Source: Marivita sp003149565 (GTDB lineage: Bacteria; Pseudomonadota; Alphaproteobacteria; Rhodobacterales; Rhodobacteraceae). From it: 64,000 nt of DNA. The DNA lies in the NCBI RefSeq assembly GCF_965216415.1, contig NZ_CBDCFU010000002.1. One strand, given 5' to 3'. The notes under the pieces are model-generated. The model did not search any database. It saw only the letters and a list, made by a program, of their open reading frames with translations, and was not told the DNA's origin. Below are positions 42,363-50,450 of this stretch, in pieces; positions within the stretch are counted from its first letter, which is position 1; the number at the start of each line of letters is the position of its first letter. Position numbers and translations under genes: made by a program.

Positions 42363-43384
42363 AAGGTCGGTTGATTGCGCTGGATCATGTCGGTGATCGC
42401 GAGGCGGCGGCGCTGATGGTTGATGGTTTGGTCGAGGACCTGTTCCTTGAGACCGATCAGCCTGCACCCGGTACAATTTACCGCGCCATCGTTGAACGCC
42501 CGATGAAGGGGCAGGGTGGTATGTTCCTGCGCACGCCTGACGGCTCTGGTTTCGTGCGGCAAGTCAAGGGCTTGGCCCCTGGGCAAACGCTGCTGGTGCA
42601 GGTCACCGGCTATGCCGAGCCGGGCAAGGCGATTCCCGTCACGAACAAGGTGCTGTTCAAAAGCCGCTATGCGATTGTCACTCCGGATGCGCCAGGCATC
42701 AACGTGTCCCGCCGGATCAAGGACGAGGATGCGCGCGAAGAGCTTTTGGCGGTTGCGCATGACATTCTGGATGCGGGTGATGGCTTTGGCCTGATCCTGC
42801 GGTCTTCCTGTGAAGGTGCTGATGCCGACGAGATTGCTGACGATATCGCAGCGATGGCCGATCTTGCGGGGCAGGTGATGGCGGATACCACGGGCGAAGC
42901 AGAGCTGCTGGTCGAAGGCGACAGGCCGCATCTTCTGGCGTGGCGCGAATGGACGGACACGGCCGAGATTGACAGCTCCGATGGCAGTTTCGAGCGGCAC
43001 GGCGTTCTGGATGTGCTTGATGGGTTGCAGGCCCGCGATGTGCCTTTGGGGGGACATGCGTCGATGGCGATTGAACCCACGCGTGCTCTGGTGGCCGTCG
43101 ATGTGAACACCGGCGGCGACACCAGCCCGGCGGCGGGTCTCAAAGCCAACTTGGCGGCGGTCAAAGACTTGCCGCGCCAATTGAGGCTGCGGGGTCTTGG
43201 CGGACAGATCGTGATTGATCCGGCACCTACGGCCAAAAAGGACCGCCGTCAGATCGAAAGCGCCCTGCGCAGCGCCTTGAAACGGGACAGTGTGGAAACC
43301 GTGTTCGTGGGGTGGACTCCGCTGGGGCATATCGAGTTACAACGCAAACGTGACCGACTGTCCTTAAGCGAGGTGCTGACATGA
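42359..43384 (+). CDS. RNase E/G-family ribonuclease, short form
   Basis: A 341-residue protein related to the catalytic part of RNase E/RNase G. The magnesium aspartates are in VAVDVNTGGD (about 237) and QIVIDPAP (about 285). It lacks the C-terminal scaffold, and its N-terminal OB/S1-like part (RPMKGQGGMFLRTPDG) is divergent. A small RNase-E/G-type gene after maf is common in Rhodobacteraceae, besides the full-length RNase E. It could process rRNA or tRNA. Confidence 0.78.
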   Translation: MKGRLIALDHVGDREAAALMVDGLVEDLFLETDQPAPGTIYRAIVERPMKGQGGMFLRTPDGSGFVRQVKGLAPGQTLLVQVTGYAEPGKAIPVTNKVLFKSRYAIVTPDAPGINVSRRIKDEDAREELLAVAHDILDAGDGFGLILRSSCEGADADEIADDIAAMADLAGQVMADTTGEAELLVEGDRPHLLAWREWTDTAEIDSSDGSFERHGVLDVLDGLQARDVPLGGHASMAIEPTRALVAVDVNTGGDTSPAAGLKANLAAVKDLPRQLRLRGLGGQIVIDPAPTAKKDRRQIESALRSALKRDSVETVFVGWTPLGHIELQRKRDRLSLSEVLT

Positions 43385-43572
43385 GCTGCCCCATCTGCGG
43401 CAAGGAAACCAACCAAGAGGTCCGTCCGTTTTGCTCCAAGCGTTGTGCGGATGTTGATCTGGCGCGCTGGCTGAACGGCAATTACGCGGTGCCGTCAGAG
43501 GATCCAGAAGACATCGAAGCCGCTATCGAGGCCGCAGAGCAGGCAGGTTCGACTCCGGACAAACTGCACTGA
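43381..43572 (+). CDS. yacG: DNA gyrase inhibitor YacG
   Basis: A 63-residue zinc protein: CPIC and CSKRC form the four-cysteine site (residues 3-6 and 19-23), followed by ADVDLARWLNGNYAVP. YacG binds GyrB and inhibits gyrase. It overlaps the preceding gene by four bases, so the cluster infA-maf-RNase-yacG is probably co-transcribed. A hairpin (CTGATC...GATCAG, about 43571-43596) follows between this gene and the convergent glycerate kinase. Confidence 0.9.
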   Translation: MSCPICGKETNQEVRPFCSKRCADVDLARWLNGNYAVPSEDPEDIEAAIEAAEQAGSTPDKLH

Positions 43573-43592
43573 TCAAGGTTTCAGAGAACCGA

Positions 43593-44858
43593 TCAGGGCG
43601 CAATCAGAAGCACCTGCACATCAGCCACGTTTGTTCCCGTCGCACGGGTCATCAAGAGATCTCCACCGGCGGCGAGCGCCGCATAGCTGTCATTGTTTGC
43701 AAGGAGCGCTTTGGCGTCCTGACCGGCGGCGTTGATCCGAGGTAACGTGCCCGCATCGACAAGCCCGCCTGCCGCATCGGTGGGTCCGTCGCGGCCGTCT
43801 GTTCCGCCTGACAGAAAGACCCATTCTGCAGCGATATCAGGCGCTTGCAAAGCGACTCTGAGGGCCAGTTCCTGATTGCGGCCACCGCGGCCGCTGCCCT
43901 TGATCCGAACCGTGGTCTCGCCCCCGAACAGCAGAACTGTTGGTTCGGGACGCGGGACCAATTCGGACAGGACGACACGCGCGGCGTCGGCCACATCGCC
44001 TGTCAGGGCATCACTTACGATGCGGGCATTCAAACCAAGCCGTCCGGCCTCGGCGACCATTGCCTCGATCGACAGCCGGTTCGAGCCAACCAGGATGTTT
44101 GACACCTCTGGCACGGGGGCGCGGCTTTGGTTTTGCGCCTGCTCCAGATGGCTGCGAATCGTGTTTGGAACGGCGCCCCATATCCCTGCATCCTTTAATG
44201 TTTCGACCGCCTCTTTGGCGGTCCCGATGGGACTTACTGTGGGGCCAGATGCGATGGCGCGCAGATCGTCACCGATCACGTCGGACAGCAGATAAGCCGT
44301 CACGGATGCCGGAGTGGCGAGCCGCGCGAAGCCACCCCCTTTGAGCAGGCTAACCTGCTGGCGGACAAGATTCATTTGCACGATATCGAGTCCCGCTGAA
44401 AGGAGCAGGCTATTAAGGCGCGCCTTGTCTGCCAGGCTGACACCGGCAGGCGGTGCGGGCAGCAATGCTGACCCGCCACCGGACATCAAAGCGATGACGC
44501 GATCGTGCTCGGTGGCCTCTGCCAGAAGCTCCATCACACGTTGTGCCGCACGAGCGCCCGCTTCGTCGGGAACTGGATGGCCGGCGCGCAAAATTTCGGC
44601 GTCCTTCAGAGTTGCGTCATTTTCGTGATGTGTGACAGCGAGGGCTGCATAGGGATTTGGTAGCGCGTTCAGCGCTTCGCCAAGCATTGCAGGAGCCGCC
44701 TTGCCGACAGCGATCAGAAATGTCCGGCCTTCGGGTTTTTCCGCAGGCGGCGGGTTATGTGTCAAACCGTGCCGTACGGCTTTTGCGGGATCGGCTGCTG
44801 CCACGGCTGCATCAAAGAGCAGTCTTGCCTGAGTGCGAAGGGCGTCGGTCTTGGTCAT
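43593..44858 (-). CDS. Glycerate 2-kinase (GckA/TtuD type)
   Basis: A 421-residue protein of the DUF4147/MOFRL class that phosphorylates glycerate to 2-phosphoglycerate. The N-terminal domain carries VALMSGGGSALLPAPPAGVSLADKARLNSLLLSAG-like segments (about 120-155). The C-terminal MOFRL part has LLFGGETTVRIKGSGRGGRNQELALRVAL and SGGTDGRDGPTDAAGG. It could serve serine-cycle, glyoxylate or tartrate metabolism. Confidence 0.88.
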   Translation of the reverse strand: MTKTDALRTQARLLFDAAVAAADPAKAVRHGLTHNPPPAEKPEGRTFLIAVGKAAPAMLGEALNALPNPYAALAVTHHENDATLKDAEILRAGHPVPDEAGARAAQRVMELLAEATEHDRVIALMSGGGSALLPAPPAGVSLADKARLNSLLLSAGLDIVQMNLVRQQVSLLKGGGFARLATPASVTAYLLSDVIGDDLRAIASGPTVSPIGTAKEAVETLKDAGIWGAVPNTIRSHLEQAQNQSRAPVPEVSNILVGSNRLSIEAMVAEAGRLGLNARIVSDALTGDVADAARVVLSELVPRPEPTVLLFGGETTVRIKGSGRGGRNQELALRVALQAPDIAAEWVFLSGGTDGRDGPTDAAGGLVDAGTLPRINAAGQDAKALLANNDSYAALAAGGDLLMTRATGTNVADVQVLLIAP

Positions 44859-44948
44859 GCAGGAATTAGGGCTGTAAACGCGCCCAAAGTCAAATGCTTG
44901 CGATGGTTACTTAGCGCAGCACATGAAGTTTGGAAAGCTGAGGGAAAG

Positions 44949-45032
44949 TGGTGGGCGACCCTGGAATCGAACCAGGCGTGCGTCTCCGCGAGGGAGTTAC
45001 AGTCCCCTGCCACACCTTGCGGCCTGTCGCCC
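44949..45032 (-). tRNA. tRNA-Tyr (anticodon GTA)
   Basis: Type II tRNA with a long variable arm. Acceptor GGGCGAC / GTCGCCC, D-arm GCCGCAAGGTGTGGC, anticodon stem-loop GGGGA-CTGTAAC-TCCCT with anticodon GTA, variable arm CGCGGAGACGCACG, T-arm CCTGGTTCGATTCCAGG, A73 and encoded CCA. Confidence 0.96.
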
Positions 45033-45152
45033 ACTTCCCCAAGAGCCCGGCTCTTGGCGTGAGCGGGTGATTACAATTGCCCCCTTGCGGCGTCAACAGG
45101 AAAATCCCATCAAGCGGCAGGCACGAAAAACACGAAGTCAAAGGGGGCTGTG

Positions 45153-45932
45153 ATGGCCAAGAAACCGAAATGGGTGGTGGCCAAGGAACAGTCCAAGAAA
45201 GCGGCTGCGGCTGAGACAGTGTGGCTGTTCGGCTTGCACGCGGTGCGCGATGCATTGGTTAATCCGAAGCGGGAGAAGCTGCGTCTTTTGGTAACGCGCA
45301 ATGCGATGGATAAACTTGCAGATGCGATCCAAACCGCTGGAATCGAACCGGAAATGAGCGATCCACGCAAGTTTGCGGCGCCCATTGATCCGCAATCGGT
45401 GCACCAAGGGGCCGCGTTGGAGGTCAAGCCTCTGAACTGGGGCCGGCTGGAAGATGTGGCGCTTGGTGGCGCTGATGGCCCGCCTCGTGTCGTGCTGCTT
45501 GATCGGGTGACGGATCCACATAATGTGGGGGCGATTCTGCGATCCGCGGAAGTATTCGGTGCCGCCTGTGTTGTTGGAACATTGCATCACTCGGCACCGG
45601 AAACGGGAGCCTTGGCCAAAACGGCGTCCGGAGCCTTGGAACGCCAGCCTTACCTGCGGGAGCGCAACCTTGCGGATGCGATGGAGCGTTTGCGGACAAT
45701 GGGTTACGTGATTTTCGGGCTGGATGGAGAGGCCGAGCAAACACTGGATGCAGCTTTAGAGCCTGTGCGCGACAGACCCATTGCGCTTGTTCTGGGAGCC
45801 GAGGGTCCGGGGCTGCGTCCGAAGACCAAGGCCACGTGTGATGCGCTGGTGAAAATTCCGTTTTCTCAGGAGTTTGGCTCGCTCAACGTATCGAATGCAG
45901 CGGCAGTGGCGCTCTACGCCGCACGGGGGTGA
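45153..45932 (+). CDS. rlmB: 23S rRNA (guanosine2251-2'-O)-methyltransferase
   Basis: A 259-residue SpoU/TrmH-family methyltransferase. The knotted SAM site is visible: DRVTDPHNVGAILRSAEVFGA (motif 1, about 116), ALVLGAEGPGLRP (motif 2, about 209) and IPFSQEFGSLNVSNAAAVALY (motif 3, about 235). An N-terminal L7Ae-like substrate domain precedes it. AAGGGGG lies upstream. It diverges from tRNA-Tyr. Confidence 0.9.
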   Translation: MAKKPKWVVAKEQSKKAAAAETVWLFGLHAVRDALVNPKREKLRLLVTRNAMDKLADAIQTAGIEPEMSDPRKFAAPIDPQSVHQGAALEVKPLNWGRLEDVALGGADGPPRVVLLDRVTDPHNVGAILRSAEVFGAACVVGTLHHSAPETGALAKTASGALERQPYLRERNLADAMERLRTMGYVIFGLDGEAEQTLDAALEPVRDRPIALVLGAEGPGLRPKTKATCDALVKIPFSQEFGSLNVSNAAAVALYAARG

Positions 45933-45981
45933 GGTTGCGGTTCTTCGCGCGCGTGCCAATATTCGTGACGAAGGAGATGCC

Positions 45982-46308
45982 ATGCCCCACGGAACCAAAA
46001 TCGCCACCTGCTGTTATTGCGGGACCCGTGCAGCCCTTGTTCTGAAAGGGAAAACCCGGCATGAGCTAAGCTGTTCCGCCTGTGGCGCGCCTTTGCATGA
46101 TATGAAGATGTTGCGCAGTGATACCGGTGAGAAATCCGCCCCAGCACACCGCCATGCCAGCACACCAAAAACCGCGAGCACCGCGCCCTTTGGTGCCTGG
46201 GACGGCAAGTCTGGTGGGTCGAAAAAGAAAAAACCCAAGAAACGCAAGACATTGACACGCCGGTTCTTTGAAGAGGCGTTTGATGTTATTGAAGACATTT
46301 TTGACTGA
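45982..46308 (+). CDS. Small zinc-ribbon protein, function unknown
   Basis: A 108-residue protein. The N-terminus carries a four-cysteine ribbon (CCYCG and CSACG, residues 10-36), a low-complexity middle rich in Ser, Ala and Lys, and a basic stretch KKKKPKKRK (about 82) before RRFFEEAFDVIEDIFD. AAGGAGAT precedes the ATG. The ribbon plus basic tail suggests nucleic-acid or membrane contact, but no function is known. Confidence 0.65.
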   Translation: MPHGTKIATCCYCGTRAALVLKGKTRHELSCSACGAPLHDMKMLRSDTGEKSAPAHRHASTPKTASTAPFGAWDGKSGGSKKKKPKKRKTLTRRFFEEAFDVIEDIFD

Positions 46309-46309
46309 T

Positions 46310-46446
46310 CCGTACGGTACCGGCGAACGAACCGTCCGGTTTAAAGCGGTTTTCCCAATGGATTTCCGCAATTCGAACACAAACCTCTCGGCAATCCGTG
46401 TTGCCGTACGGTTCTACCCCGCGAAACGTAAGGTTCATCCGTACGG
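46310..46446. promoter_or_regulatory. Repeated CCGTACGG palindromes upstream of ribB
   Basis: CCGTACGG occurs at 46310, 46404 and 46439, with a related AACCG-TC-CGGTT at 46330-46341 and a half-like AACGTAAGGTT at 46425. The repeats look like operator sites for a dimeric regulator. No FMN riboswitch pattern is present in this leader. Confidence 0.45.
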
Positions 46447-46495
46447 GACGTCGCACTGGTCAATTCCGCCATCCTGATTTAAGTGCCGGAGGGTA

Positions 46496-47638
46496 ATGAC
46501 GGAGGTCGGCGTGACAACATTTGAAACCCCCGGTCCGGTTGAGGAAAACTGGAAAGACGCGATTTCTTCGGTCGAGGAGATCATCGAGGACGCGCGCAAC
46601 GGCAAGATGTTCATTCTTGTCGATCACGAGGATCGCGAGAATGAAGGCGATCTTGTGATTCCCGCGCAATGGGCGACGCCGGACGTGATCAATTTCATGG
46701 CGACGCATGGGCGTGGGCTGATCTGCCTTGCCCTGACGTCGCAGCGGATTGAGGAATTGGGTCTGGAGTTGATGTCCACCAATAACTCGTCGAGACATGA
46801 AACCGCGTTCACGGTGTCTATAGAAGCGCGGGAAGGTGTGACAACCGGGATCTCGGCGGCTGACCGGGCGCGGACCGTGTCGGTGGCCATTGACGGCACC
46901 AAGGGTGCGCAGGACATCGCGACGCCGGGGCACGTGTTTCCGCTGCGCGCCAAGGATGGTGGCGTATTGGTGCGTGCCGGTCATACCGAGGCAGCTGTCG
47001 ATGTGAGTCGTCTTGCCGGGCTGAGTGCCGCGGGTGTGATCTGCGAGATCATGAATGATGACGGCTCAATGGCGCGTCTGCCGGAGTTGGTGGCGTTTGC
47101 ACAGCGGCATGGCTTGAAGATCGGCACGATCAGTGACCTGATCGCCTATCGTCGCCGCAACGACAATCTGGTGCGGGTGTGCAAAGAAGAGACGATCACC
47201 TCGGAATATGGCGGTGAATGGCAAATGCGCATCTACACCGACGAAACCCACGGGGATGAACATATCGTGCTTTCCAAGGGGGATGTGTCCGGAGACGAGC
47301 CGGTTCTGGTGCGGATGCATGCGCTTGATCCGATGCTGGATATCGTCGGGTCTGGCCCGAGGGGCAGGGCAGATGAGTTCCAGCACGCCATGCAGGCGGT
47401 TGCCGACGAGGGGCGGGGCGTGGTCGTGTTGCTGCGCGATACGTCGATGAAGCTAGATGTGGGCGATGAGGTGTCGCCCAAGACGCTTCGGCAATACGGT
47501 CTGGGGGCGCAGATTTTGTCGTCGCTGGGGCTGTCAAAGCTGGTTCTGTTGACCAACTCGCCGACGCCAAAGGTCGTGGGGCTTGACGCCTATGGGCTTG
47601 AAATCGTGGGCACACGCAAAATCTCGGAGCTGGGCTGA
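46496..47638 (+). CDS. ribB: 3,4-dihydroxy-2-butanone-4-phosphate synthase with degenerate GTP cyclohydrolase II domain
   Basis: A 380-residue RibBA-type fusion. The RibB half (about 20-215) is complete: VDHEDRENEGDL (metal site), STNNSSRHETAFTVSIEA, GHVFPLRAKDGGVLVRAGHTEAAVD. It makes the four-carbon unit of riboflavin from ribulose 5-phosphate. The RibA half lacks the three zinc cysteines and has VLVRMHALDPMLDIVG where HSECLTGD...CDCG is expected. It is therefore the RibBX-like variant of proteobacteria and probably not a cyclohydrolase. ATG 46496 and GTG 46511 both have GGAGG sites. Confidence 0.88.
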   Translation: MTEVGVTTFETPGPVEENWKDAISSVEEIIEDARNGKMFILVDHEDRENEGDLVIPAQWATPDVINFMATHGRGLICLALTSQRIEELGLELMSTNNSSRHETAFTVSIEAREGVTTGISAADRARTVSVAIDGTKGAQDIATPGHVFPLRAKDGGVLVRAGHTEAAVDVSRLAGLSAAGVICEIMNDDGSMARLPELVAFAQRHGLKIGTISDLIAYRRRNDNLVRVCKEETITSEYGGEWQMRIYTDETHGDEHIVLSKGDVSGDEPVLVRMHALDPMLDIVGSGPRGRADEFQHAMQAVADEGRGVVVLLRDTSMKLDVGDEVSPKTLRQYGLGAQILSSLGLSKLVLLTNSPTPKVVGLDAYGLEIVGTRKISELG

Positions 47639-48189
47639 TGGCGGCATCGGAAGAGCATTACACGCTGGCGCGGCCGAGTTTCGACGCACCTGTTAAGCTT
47701 TTGATAGTGGTTGCGCCTTACTACAAGGACATCGCGGATCAGCTGATCGCTGGCGCGCGGGCCGAGATCAAGGCGTGTGGCGGCACACATGATTTGGTCG
47801 AGGTGCCCGGCGCTTTGGAGGTTCCGACCGCGATTGGCATTGCAGAACGCATGTCCAATTTCGATGGCTATGTGGCGCTTGGCTGCATTATTCGCGGAGA
47901 AACGACGCATTACGACACGGTATGCAACGACAGTTCGCGCGGCTTGACCCTGCTTGGTTTGCAGGGGCTTTGCATTGGCAATGGCATCCTGACGGTCGAG
48001 AATATGGCGCAGGCCGAAGTGCGCGCTCAGGCGGATGGTCAGAACAAAGGTGGCGGTGCTGCAGCTGCCGCCTTGCACCTGATCGCGCTCAGCCGTAAAT
48101 GGGGCGCTGCCCGTAAGGGCGTTGGATTTGTCCCGGCGCGGGACGAGTACCAGATCGCTGGTGACACCAAGGACCCGAACATCGCATGA
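47638..48189 (+). CDS. ribH: 6,7-dimethyl-8-ribityllumazine synthase
   Basis: A 183-residue lumazine synthase that joins the RibB product with the pyrimidine intermediate in riboflavin synthesis. Family segments: VPGALEVPTAI (about 60), GCIIRGETTHYDTVC (about 81), and GILTVENMAQAEVRA (about 118). It overlaps the ribB stop by one base and nusB by four, indicating a ribB-ribH-nusB operon. Confidence 0.95.
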   Translation: MAASEEHYTLARPSFDAPVKLLIVVAPYYKDIADQLIAGARAEIKACGGTHDLVEVPGALEVPTAIGIAERMSNFDGYVALGCIIRGETTHYDTVCNDSSRGLTLLGLQGLCIGNGILTVENMAQAEVRAQADGQNKGGGAAAAALHLIALSRKWGAARKGVGFVPARDEYQIAGDTKDPNIA

Positions 48190-48674
48190 CCCCTGCTGCC
48201 AAGCCGCCAAAAAAGGTGGATGAAAAACGTCAGAAACGCTCTGCTTCGCGGCTTTACGCGGTGCAGGCGCTGTTCCAGATGGAGCAGTCCGGCCAATCTG
48301 TCGACAAGGTCGCGGTCGAGTTTCTCGACCACCGCTTTGGGCTGGCGCAGGATGAGGGTGCAGAGCTGATCGAAGGCGATGTGGACCTGTTTCGCCGAAT
48401 TACCGAAGAGGCGGTGAACTGGCAGGCGAAGATTGACCAGATGACAGACCGTGGACTGGTGGCGAAATGGCCCATCGCGCGCATCGATCCGACATTGCGG
48501 GCTTTGTTCCGCGCCGCAGGGTCCGAACTTGTGGCGTCGGAGACCCCGCCAAAAGTGGTGATCAACGAATACGTTGACGTTGCTCGCGCGTTCTTTCCCG
48601 AAGGAAAAGAGGCGCAATTTGTGAATGCGGTTCTAGATCATATGGCGCGCGAAGCCCGGCCCGAGTCGTTCTGA
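48186..48674 (+). CDS. nusB: Transcription antitermination factor NusB
   Basis: A 162-residue all-helical RNA-binding factor needed for rRNA antitermination. Family features: RSASRLYAVQALFQMEQSG near the start, RIDPTLRALFRAAGSEL (about 98) and PPKVVINEYVDVARAFFPEGKEAQFVNAVLDHMAR near the end. It is coupled to ribH. Confidence 0.93.
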   Translation: MTPAAKPPKKVDEKRQKRSASRLYAVQALFQMEQSGQSVDKVAVEFLDHRFGLAQDEGAELIEGDVDLFRRITEEAVNWQAKIDQMTDRGLVAKWPIARIDPTLRALFRAAGSELVASETPPKVVINEYVDVARAFFPEGKEAQFVNAVLDHMAREARPESF

Positions 48675-48760
48675 GAATTCGGAAATTTCTTGTGAGGGCG
48701 TGAAGCTCTTCGTGCCTTGGTGCCGTGACTTGGTCTTGAAAAGACCAGTGGCGGCAAGAC

Positions 48761-48952
48761 ATGTTCCAATCCCTTCAGGACTTCTTATGGGAAATCGTAG
48801 AAGATTTCCAATATTTCTATGGTCTTATGACCAAGGGCGATCCCGACGCACAGCCGAAAGCGCGCAACGCTGTGTCTGAGGAGGAAATCCGGGCGATGCT
48901 GGTCGAGGCGAAAGAAGACGATGCTGCAGACCCGCGTGACCGCGAGGTGTGA
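48761..48952 (+). CDS. Small acidic protein of unknown function
   Basis: A 63-residue frame starting MFQSLQDFLWEIVEDFQYFYGLM, with a hydrophobic aromatic first third and an acidic second half (AVSEEEIRAMLVEAKEDDAADPRD). No good Shine-Dalgarno sequence is visible, and a TGGTCTT / AAGACCA hairpin lies just before. It resembles nothing I recognise; it may be real or chance. Confidence 0.4.
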   Translation: MFQSLQDFLWEIVEDFQYFYGLMTKGDPDAQPKARNAVSEEEIRAMLVEAKEDDAADPRDREV

Positions 48953-49029
48953 CTGCAAGGCGCGGCAGCATGTCTTTGAAATTCGACGGGATAGACTTAG
49001 GTACGTTAGCATTCACCGAAAGTTCTGCC

Positions 49030-49359
49030 ATGCCGCACCTTATCAAACACTACATTCGCCACAGCATCATCGGTTTCGGTCTTTCCGCCGTTTTCGTTGC
49101 CATGATTCTGACCCTCAACGTTGCCAACCTGTGGTATCTGGTGACGCACACGGATGTCGGATTTTTGGCGGTTTTCCTGCTGTGGCTGTTCAATGGAATC
49201 GTGTTTGCCGGGGTGCAGTTCGGCATCTCGATCATGCTCATGAAATATGACGAAGATGAGGATGACGACCCGCAAGGCGGGCGGCCGGTGGCGCTCGCTC
49301 CGGTGCCTGCGGATGCACCCACGCGACGCAAAAACATGCGAAACCTTGAGGTAAGGTAA
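49030..49359 (+). CDS. Small inner-membrane protein, function unknown
   Basis: A 109-residue protein with two predicted transmembrane helices (HSIIGFGLSAVFVAMILTLNVANLWYLV and GFLAVFLLWLFNGIVFAGVQFGISIMLM), then an acidic patch (YDEDEDDD) and a proline-rich tail. MPHLIKHYIRH is taken as the start, but MSLKFDG at 48970 is in frame and possible. It resembles small conserved roseobacter membrane proteins with no known role. Confidence 0.55.
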   Translation: MPHLIKHYIRHSIIGFGLSAVFVAMILTLNVANLWYLVTHTDVGFLAVFLLWLFNGIVFAGVQFGISIMLMKYDEDEDDDPQGGRPVALAPVPADAPTRRKNMRNLEVR

Positions 49360-49530
49360 GCGGCGGGAACCACGCCAACCGTGTGGTTCTCTCATTCCCG
49401 AGGACCTGTATATACAGGTGGGCGTCAGGTAACCGGACCAGGGCCCGGACAGAGCCAACTCCCTCGGAATTGCTTAAGGCCACCGGAATGCAACCTGTCA
49501 CGAGAAGGGCAGAACCCGCCTGAGGCTCAG
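49360..49530. other. Gene-free stretch with strong RNA-like inverted repeats
   Basis: No protein frame fits. Inverted repeats include GAACCAC / GTGGTTC (about 49369-49387), the perfect palindrome ACCTGTATATACAGGT (49405-49420), ATTCCCGAGG paired with CCTCGGAAT around it, and an outer GGTTCT / AGAACC. Together they form a closed multibranched fold of about 130 nt, as expected for a structured RNA. Neither strand matches an RNA I can name; 6S, SRP and tmRNA motifs were not found. Confidence 0.45.
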
Positions 49531-49596
49531 GTAGGCGCGATGTCGGTGTATGACAAGGGGCAATTTCGGATCAGGTACTGCCGTGCCTTGATTTTT

Positions 49597-49611
49597 GTTC
49601 ACACTTTGTTC
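49597..49611 (+). promoter_or_regulatory. LexA (SOS) box
   Basis: GTTCACACTTTGTTC is an exact GTTC-N7-GTTC match to the alphaproteobacterial LexA operator, 14 bases before the mmcB-like start codon. Confidence 0.85.
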
Positions 49612-49624
49612 ATGTTTGCGGAAT

Positions 49625-50104
49625 ATGACGATTGCGCTTGATCCCAGAACCGGCCGTTGTGCCGAACTGCAGCCTGGCCAGATGCTGGCGCGCGGGGTGT
49701 GTCGCCACCTTGCCAGCCACGGTTTTTCGGTGATCGAGGAATTTGTGCCGGATCGTGGCCTTCGGGTCGATGTAATGGCTCTCGGGCCGAAAGGCGAAAT
49801 CTGGATTGTCGAATGCAAATCCTCGCGCGCGGATTTTCAGTCGGATCAAAAGTGGGAGGGATATCTGGAGTGGTGCGATCGCTATTTCTGGGCGGTTGAT
49901 CTGGCGTTCCCGTCCGAGCTGTTGCCAGCAGAAAGCGGTTTGATCATCGCCGATGGGTATGACGCGGAAATTGTGCGGATGGCCCCCGAGGCCAAGCTTG
50001 CGTCGGCGCGGCGCAACAAGCTGATCCGTAAATTCGCGGTCCATGCTGCACGGCGCCTACAGGCGTTGCGTGATCCCGAGGCCGCTCTGGCGGCTTGGGG
50101 GTAG
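49625..50104 (+). CDS. MmcB-family DNA repair protein, SOS-regulated
   Basis: A 159-residue protein of the MmcB family (DUF-type PD-(D/E)XK-like nuclease fold). The putative active-site segment RVDVMALGPKGEIWIVECKSSRADFQSD (about 40-68) has the D...ExK pattern. Caulobacter MmcB belongs to the SOS regulon and acts in DNA repair. The upstream LexA box supports the same control here. The start is the ATG at 49625, just after the box; it lacks a clear ribosome-binding site. Confidence 0.78.
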   Translation: MTIALDPRTGRCAELQPGQMLARGVCRHLASHGFSVIEEFVPDRGLRVDVMALGPKGEIWIVECKSSRADFQSDQKWEGYLEWCDRYFWAVDLAFPSELLPAESGLIIADGYDAEIVRMAPEAKLASARRNKLIRKFAVHAARRLQALRDPEAALAAWG

Positions 50105-50169
50105 CCGTTTGTTCAGTGTCCGGCCTTCAGCAGGTATGACAGGGAGGCGTGGAGGATGCCGAAGCCAGC

Positions 50170-50361
50170 TTACTTGCGCTTGACCTTGCGGGCGGCTGTC
50201 GCCGCGAGGCGAATTTCTTCGGCGATCTCGTCAGCTTCCTCCGGTGAGAAATCCATCGGGATTTCAATGCCGTCCGCCAGCACGAACAGGCGGACCATGC
50301 CTAGGTCGGTCGGGCCGATCTGCAGGTTGGCTTCGATATCGCGTTCGGTGTTGATGCCCAT
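50170..50361 (-). CDS. Small DUF6324-like protein
   Basis: A 63-residue protein (MGINTERDIEANLQIGPTDLGMVRLFVLADGIEIPMDFSPEEADEIAEEIRLAATAARKVKRK), half beta, half helix with a basic tail. It resembles a conserved small family of Rhodobacteraceae with no known role. GGAGA precedes the start on the minus strand. It sits alone between two plus-strand genes. Confidence 0.65.
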   Translation of the reverse strand: MGINTERDIEANLQIGPTDLGMVRLFVLADGIEIPMDFSPEEADEIAEEIRLAATAARKVKRK

Positions 50362-50450
50362 GACAGGTCTCCGGCGGGTTTCAGGTCAGGACATGGGCCT
50401 TAGCGCCGGGGGGCTTGTTTTGCAAGCGCGGAGCGGGGCAGACTGAGCGC

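Noticed and set aside
46310..46495. FMN riboswitch before ribB
   Set aside because: None of the conserved RFN segments is present; only short palindromes are seen.
49405..49530. SRP 4.5S, 6S or tmRNA gene
   Set aside because: No GGAA-type SRP loop, 6S bubble motif or tmRNA tag sequence could be found; kept only as an unassigned structured stretch.
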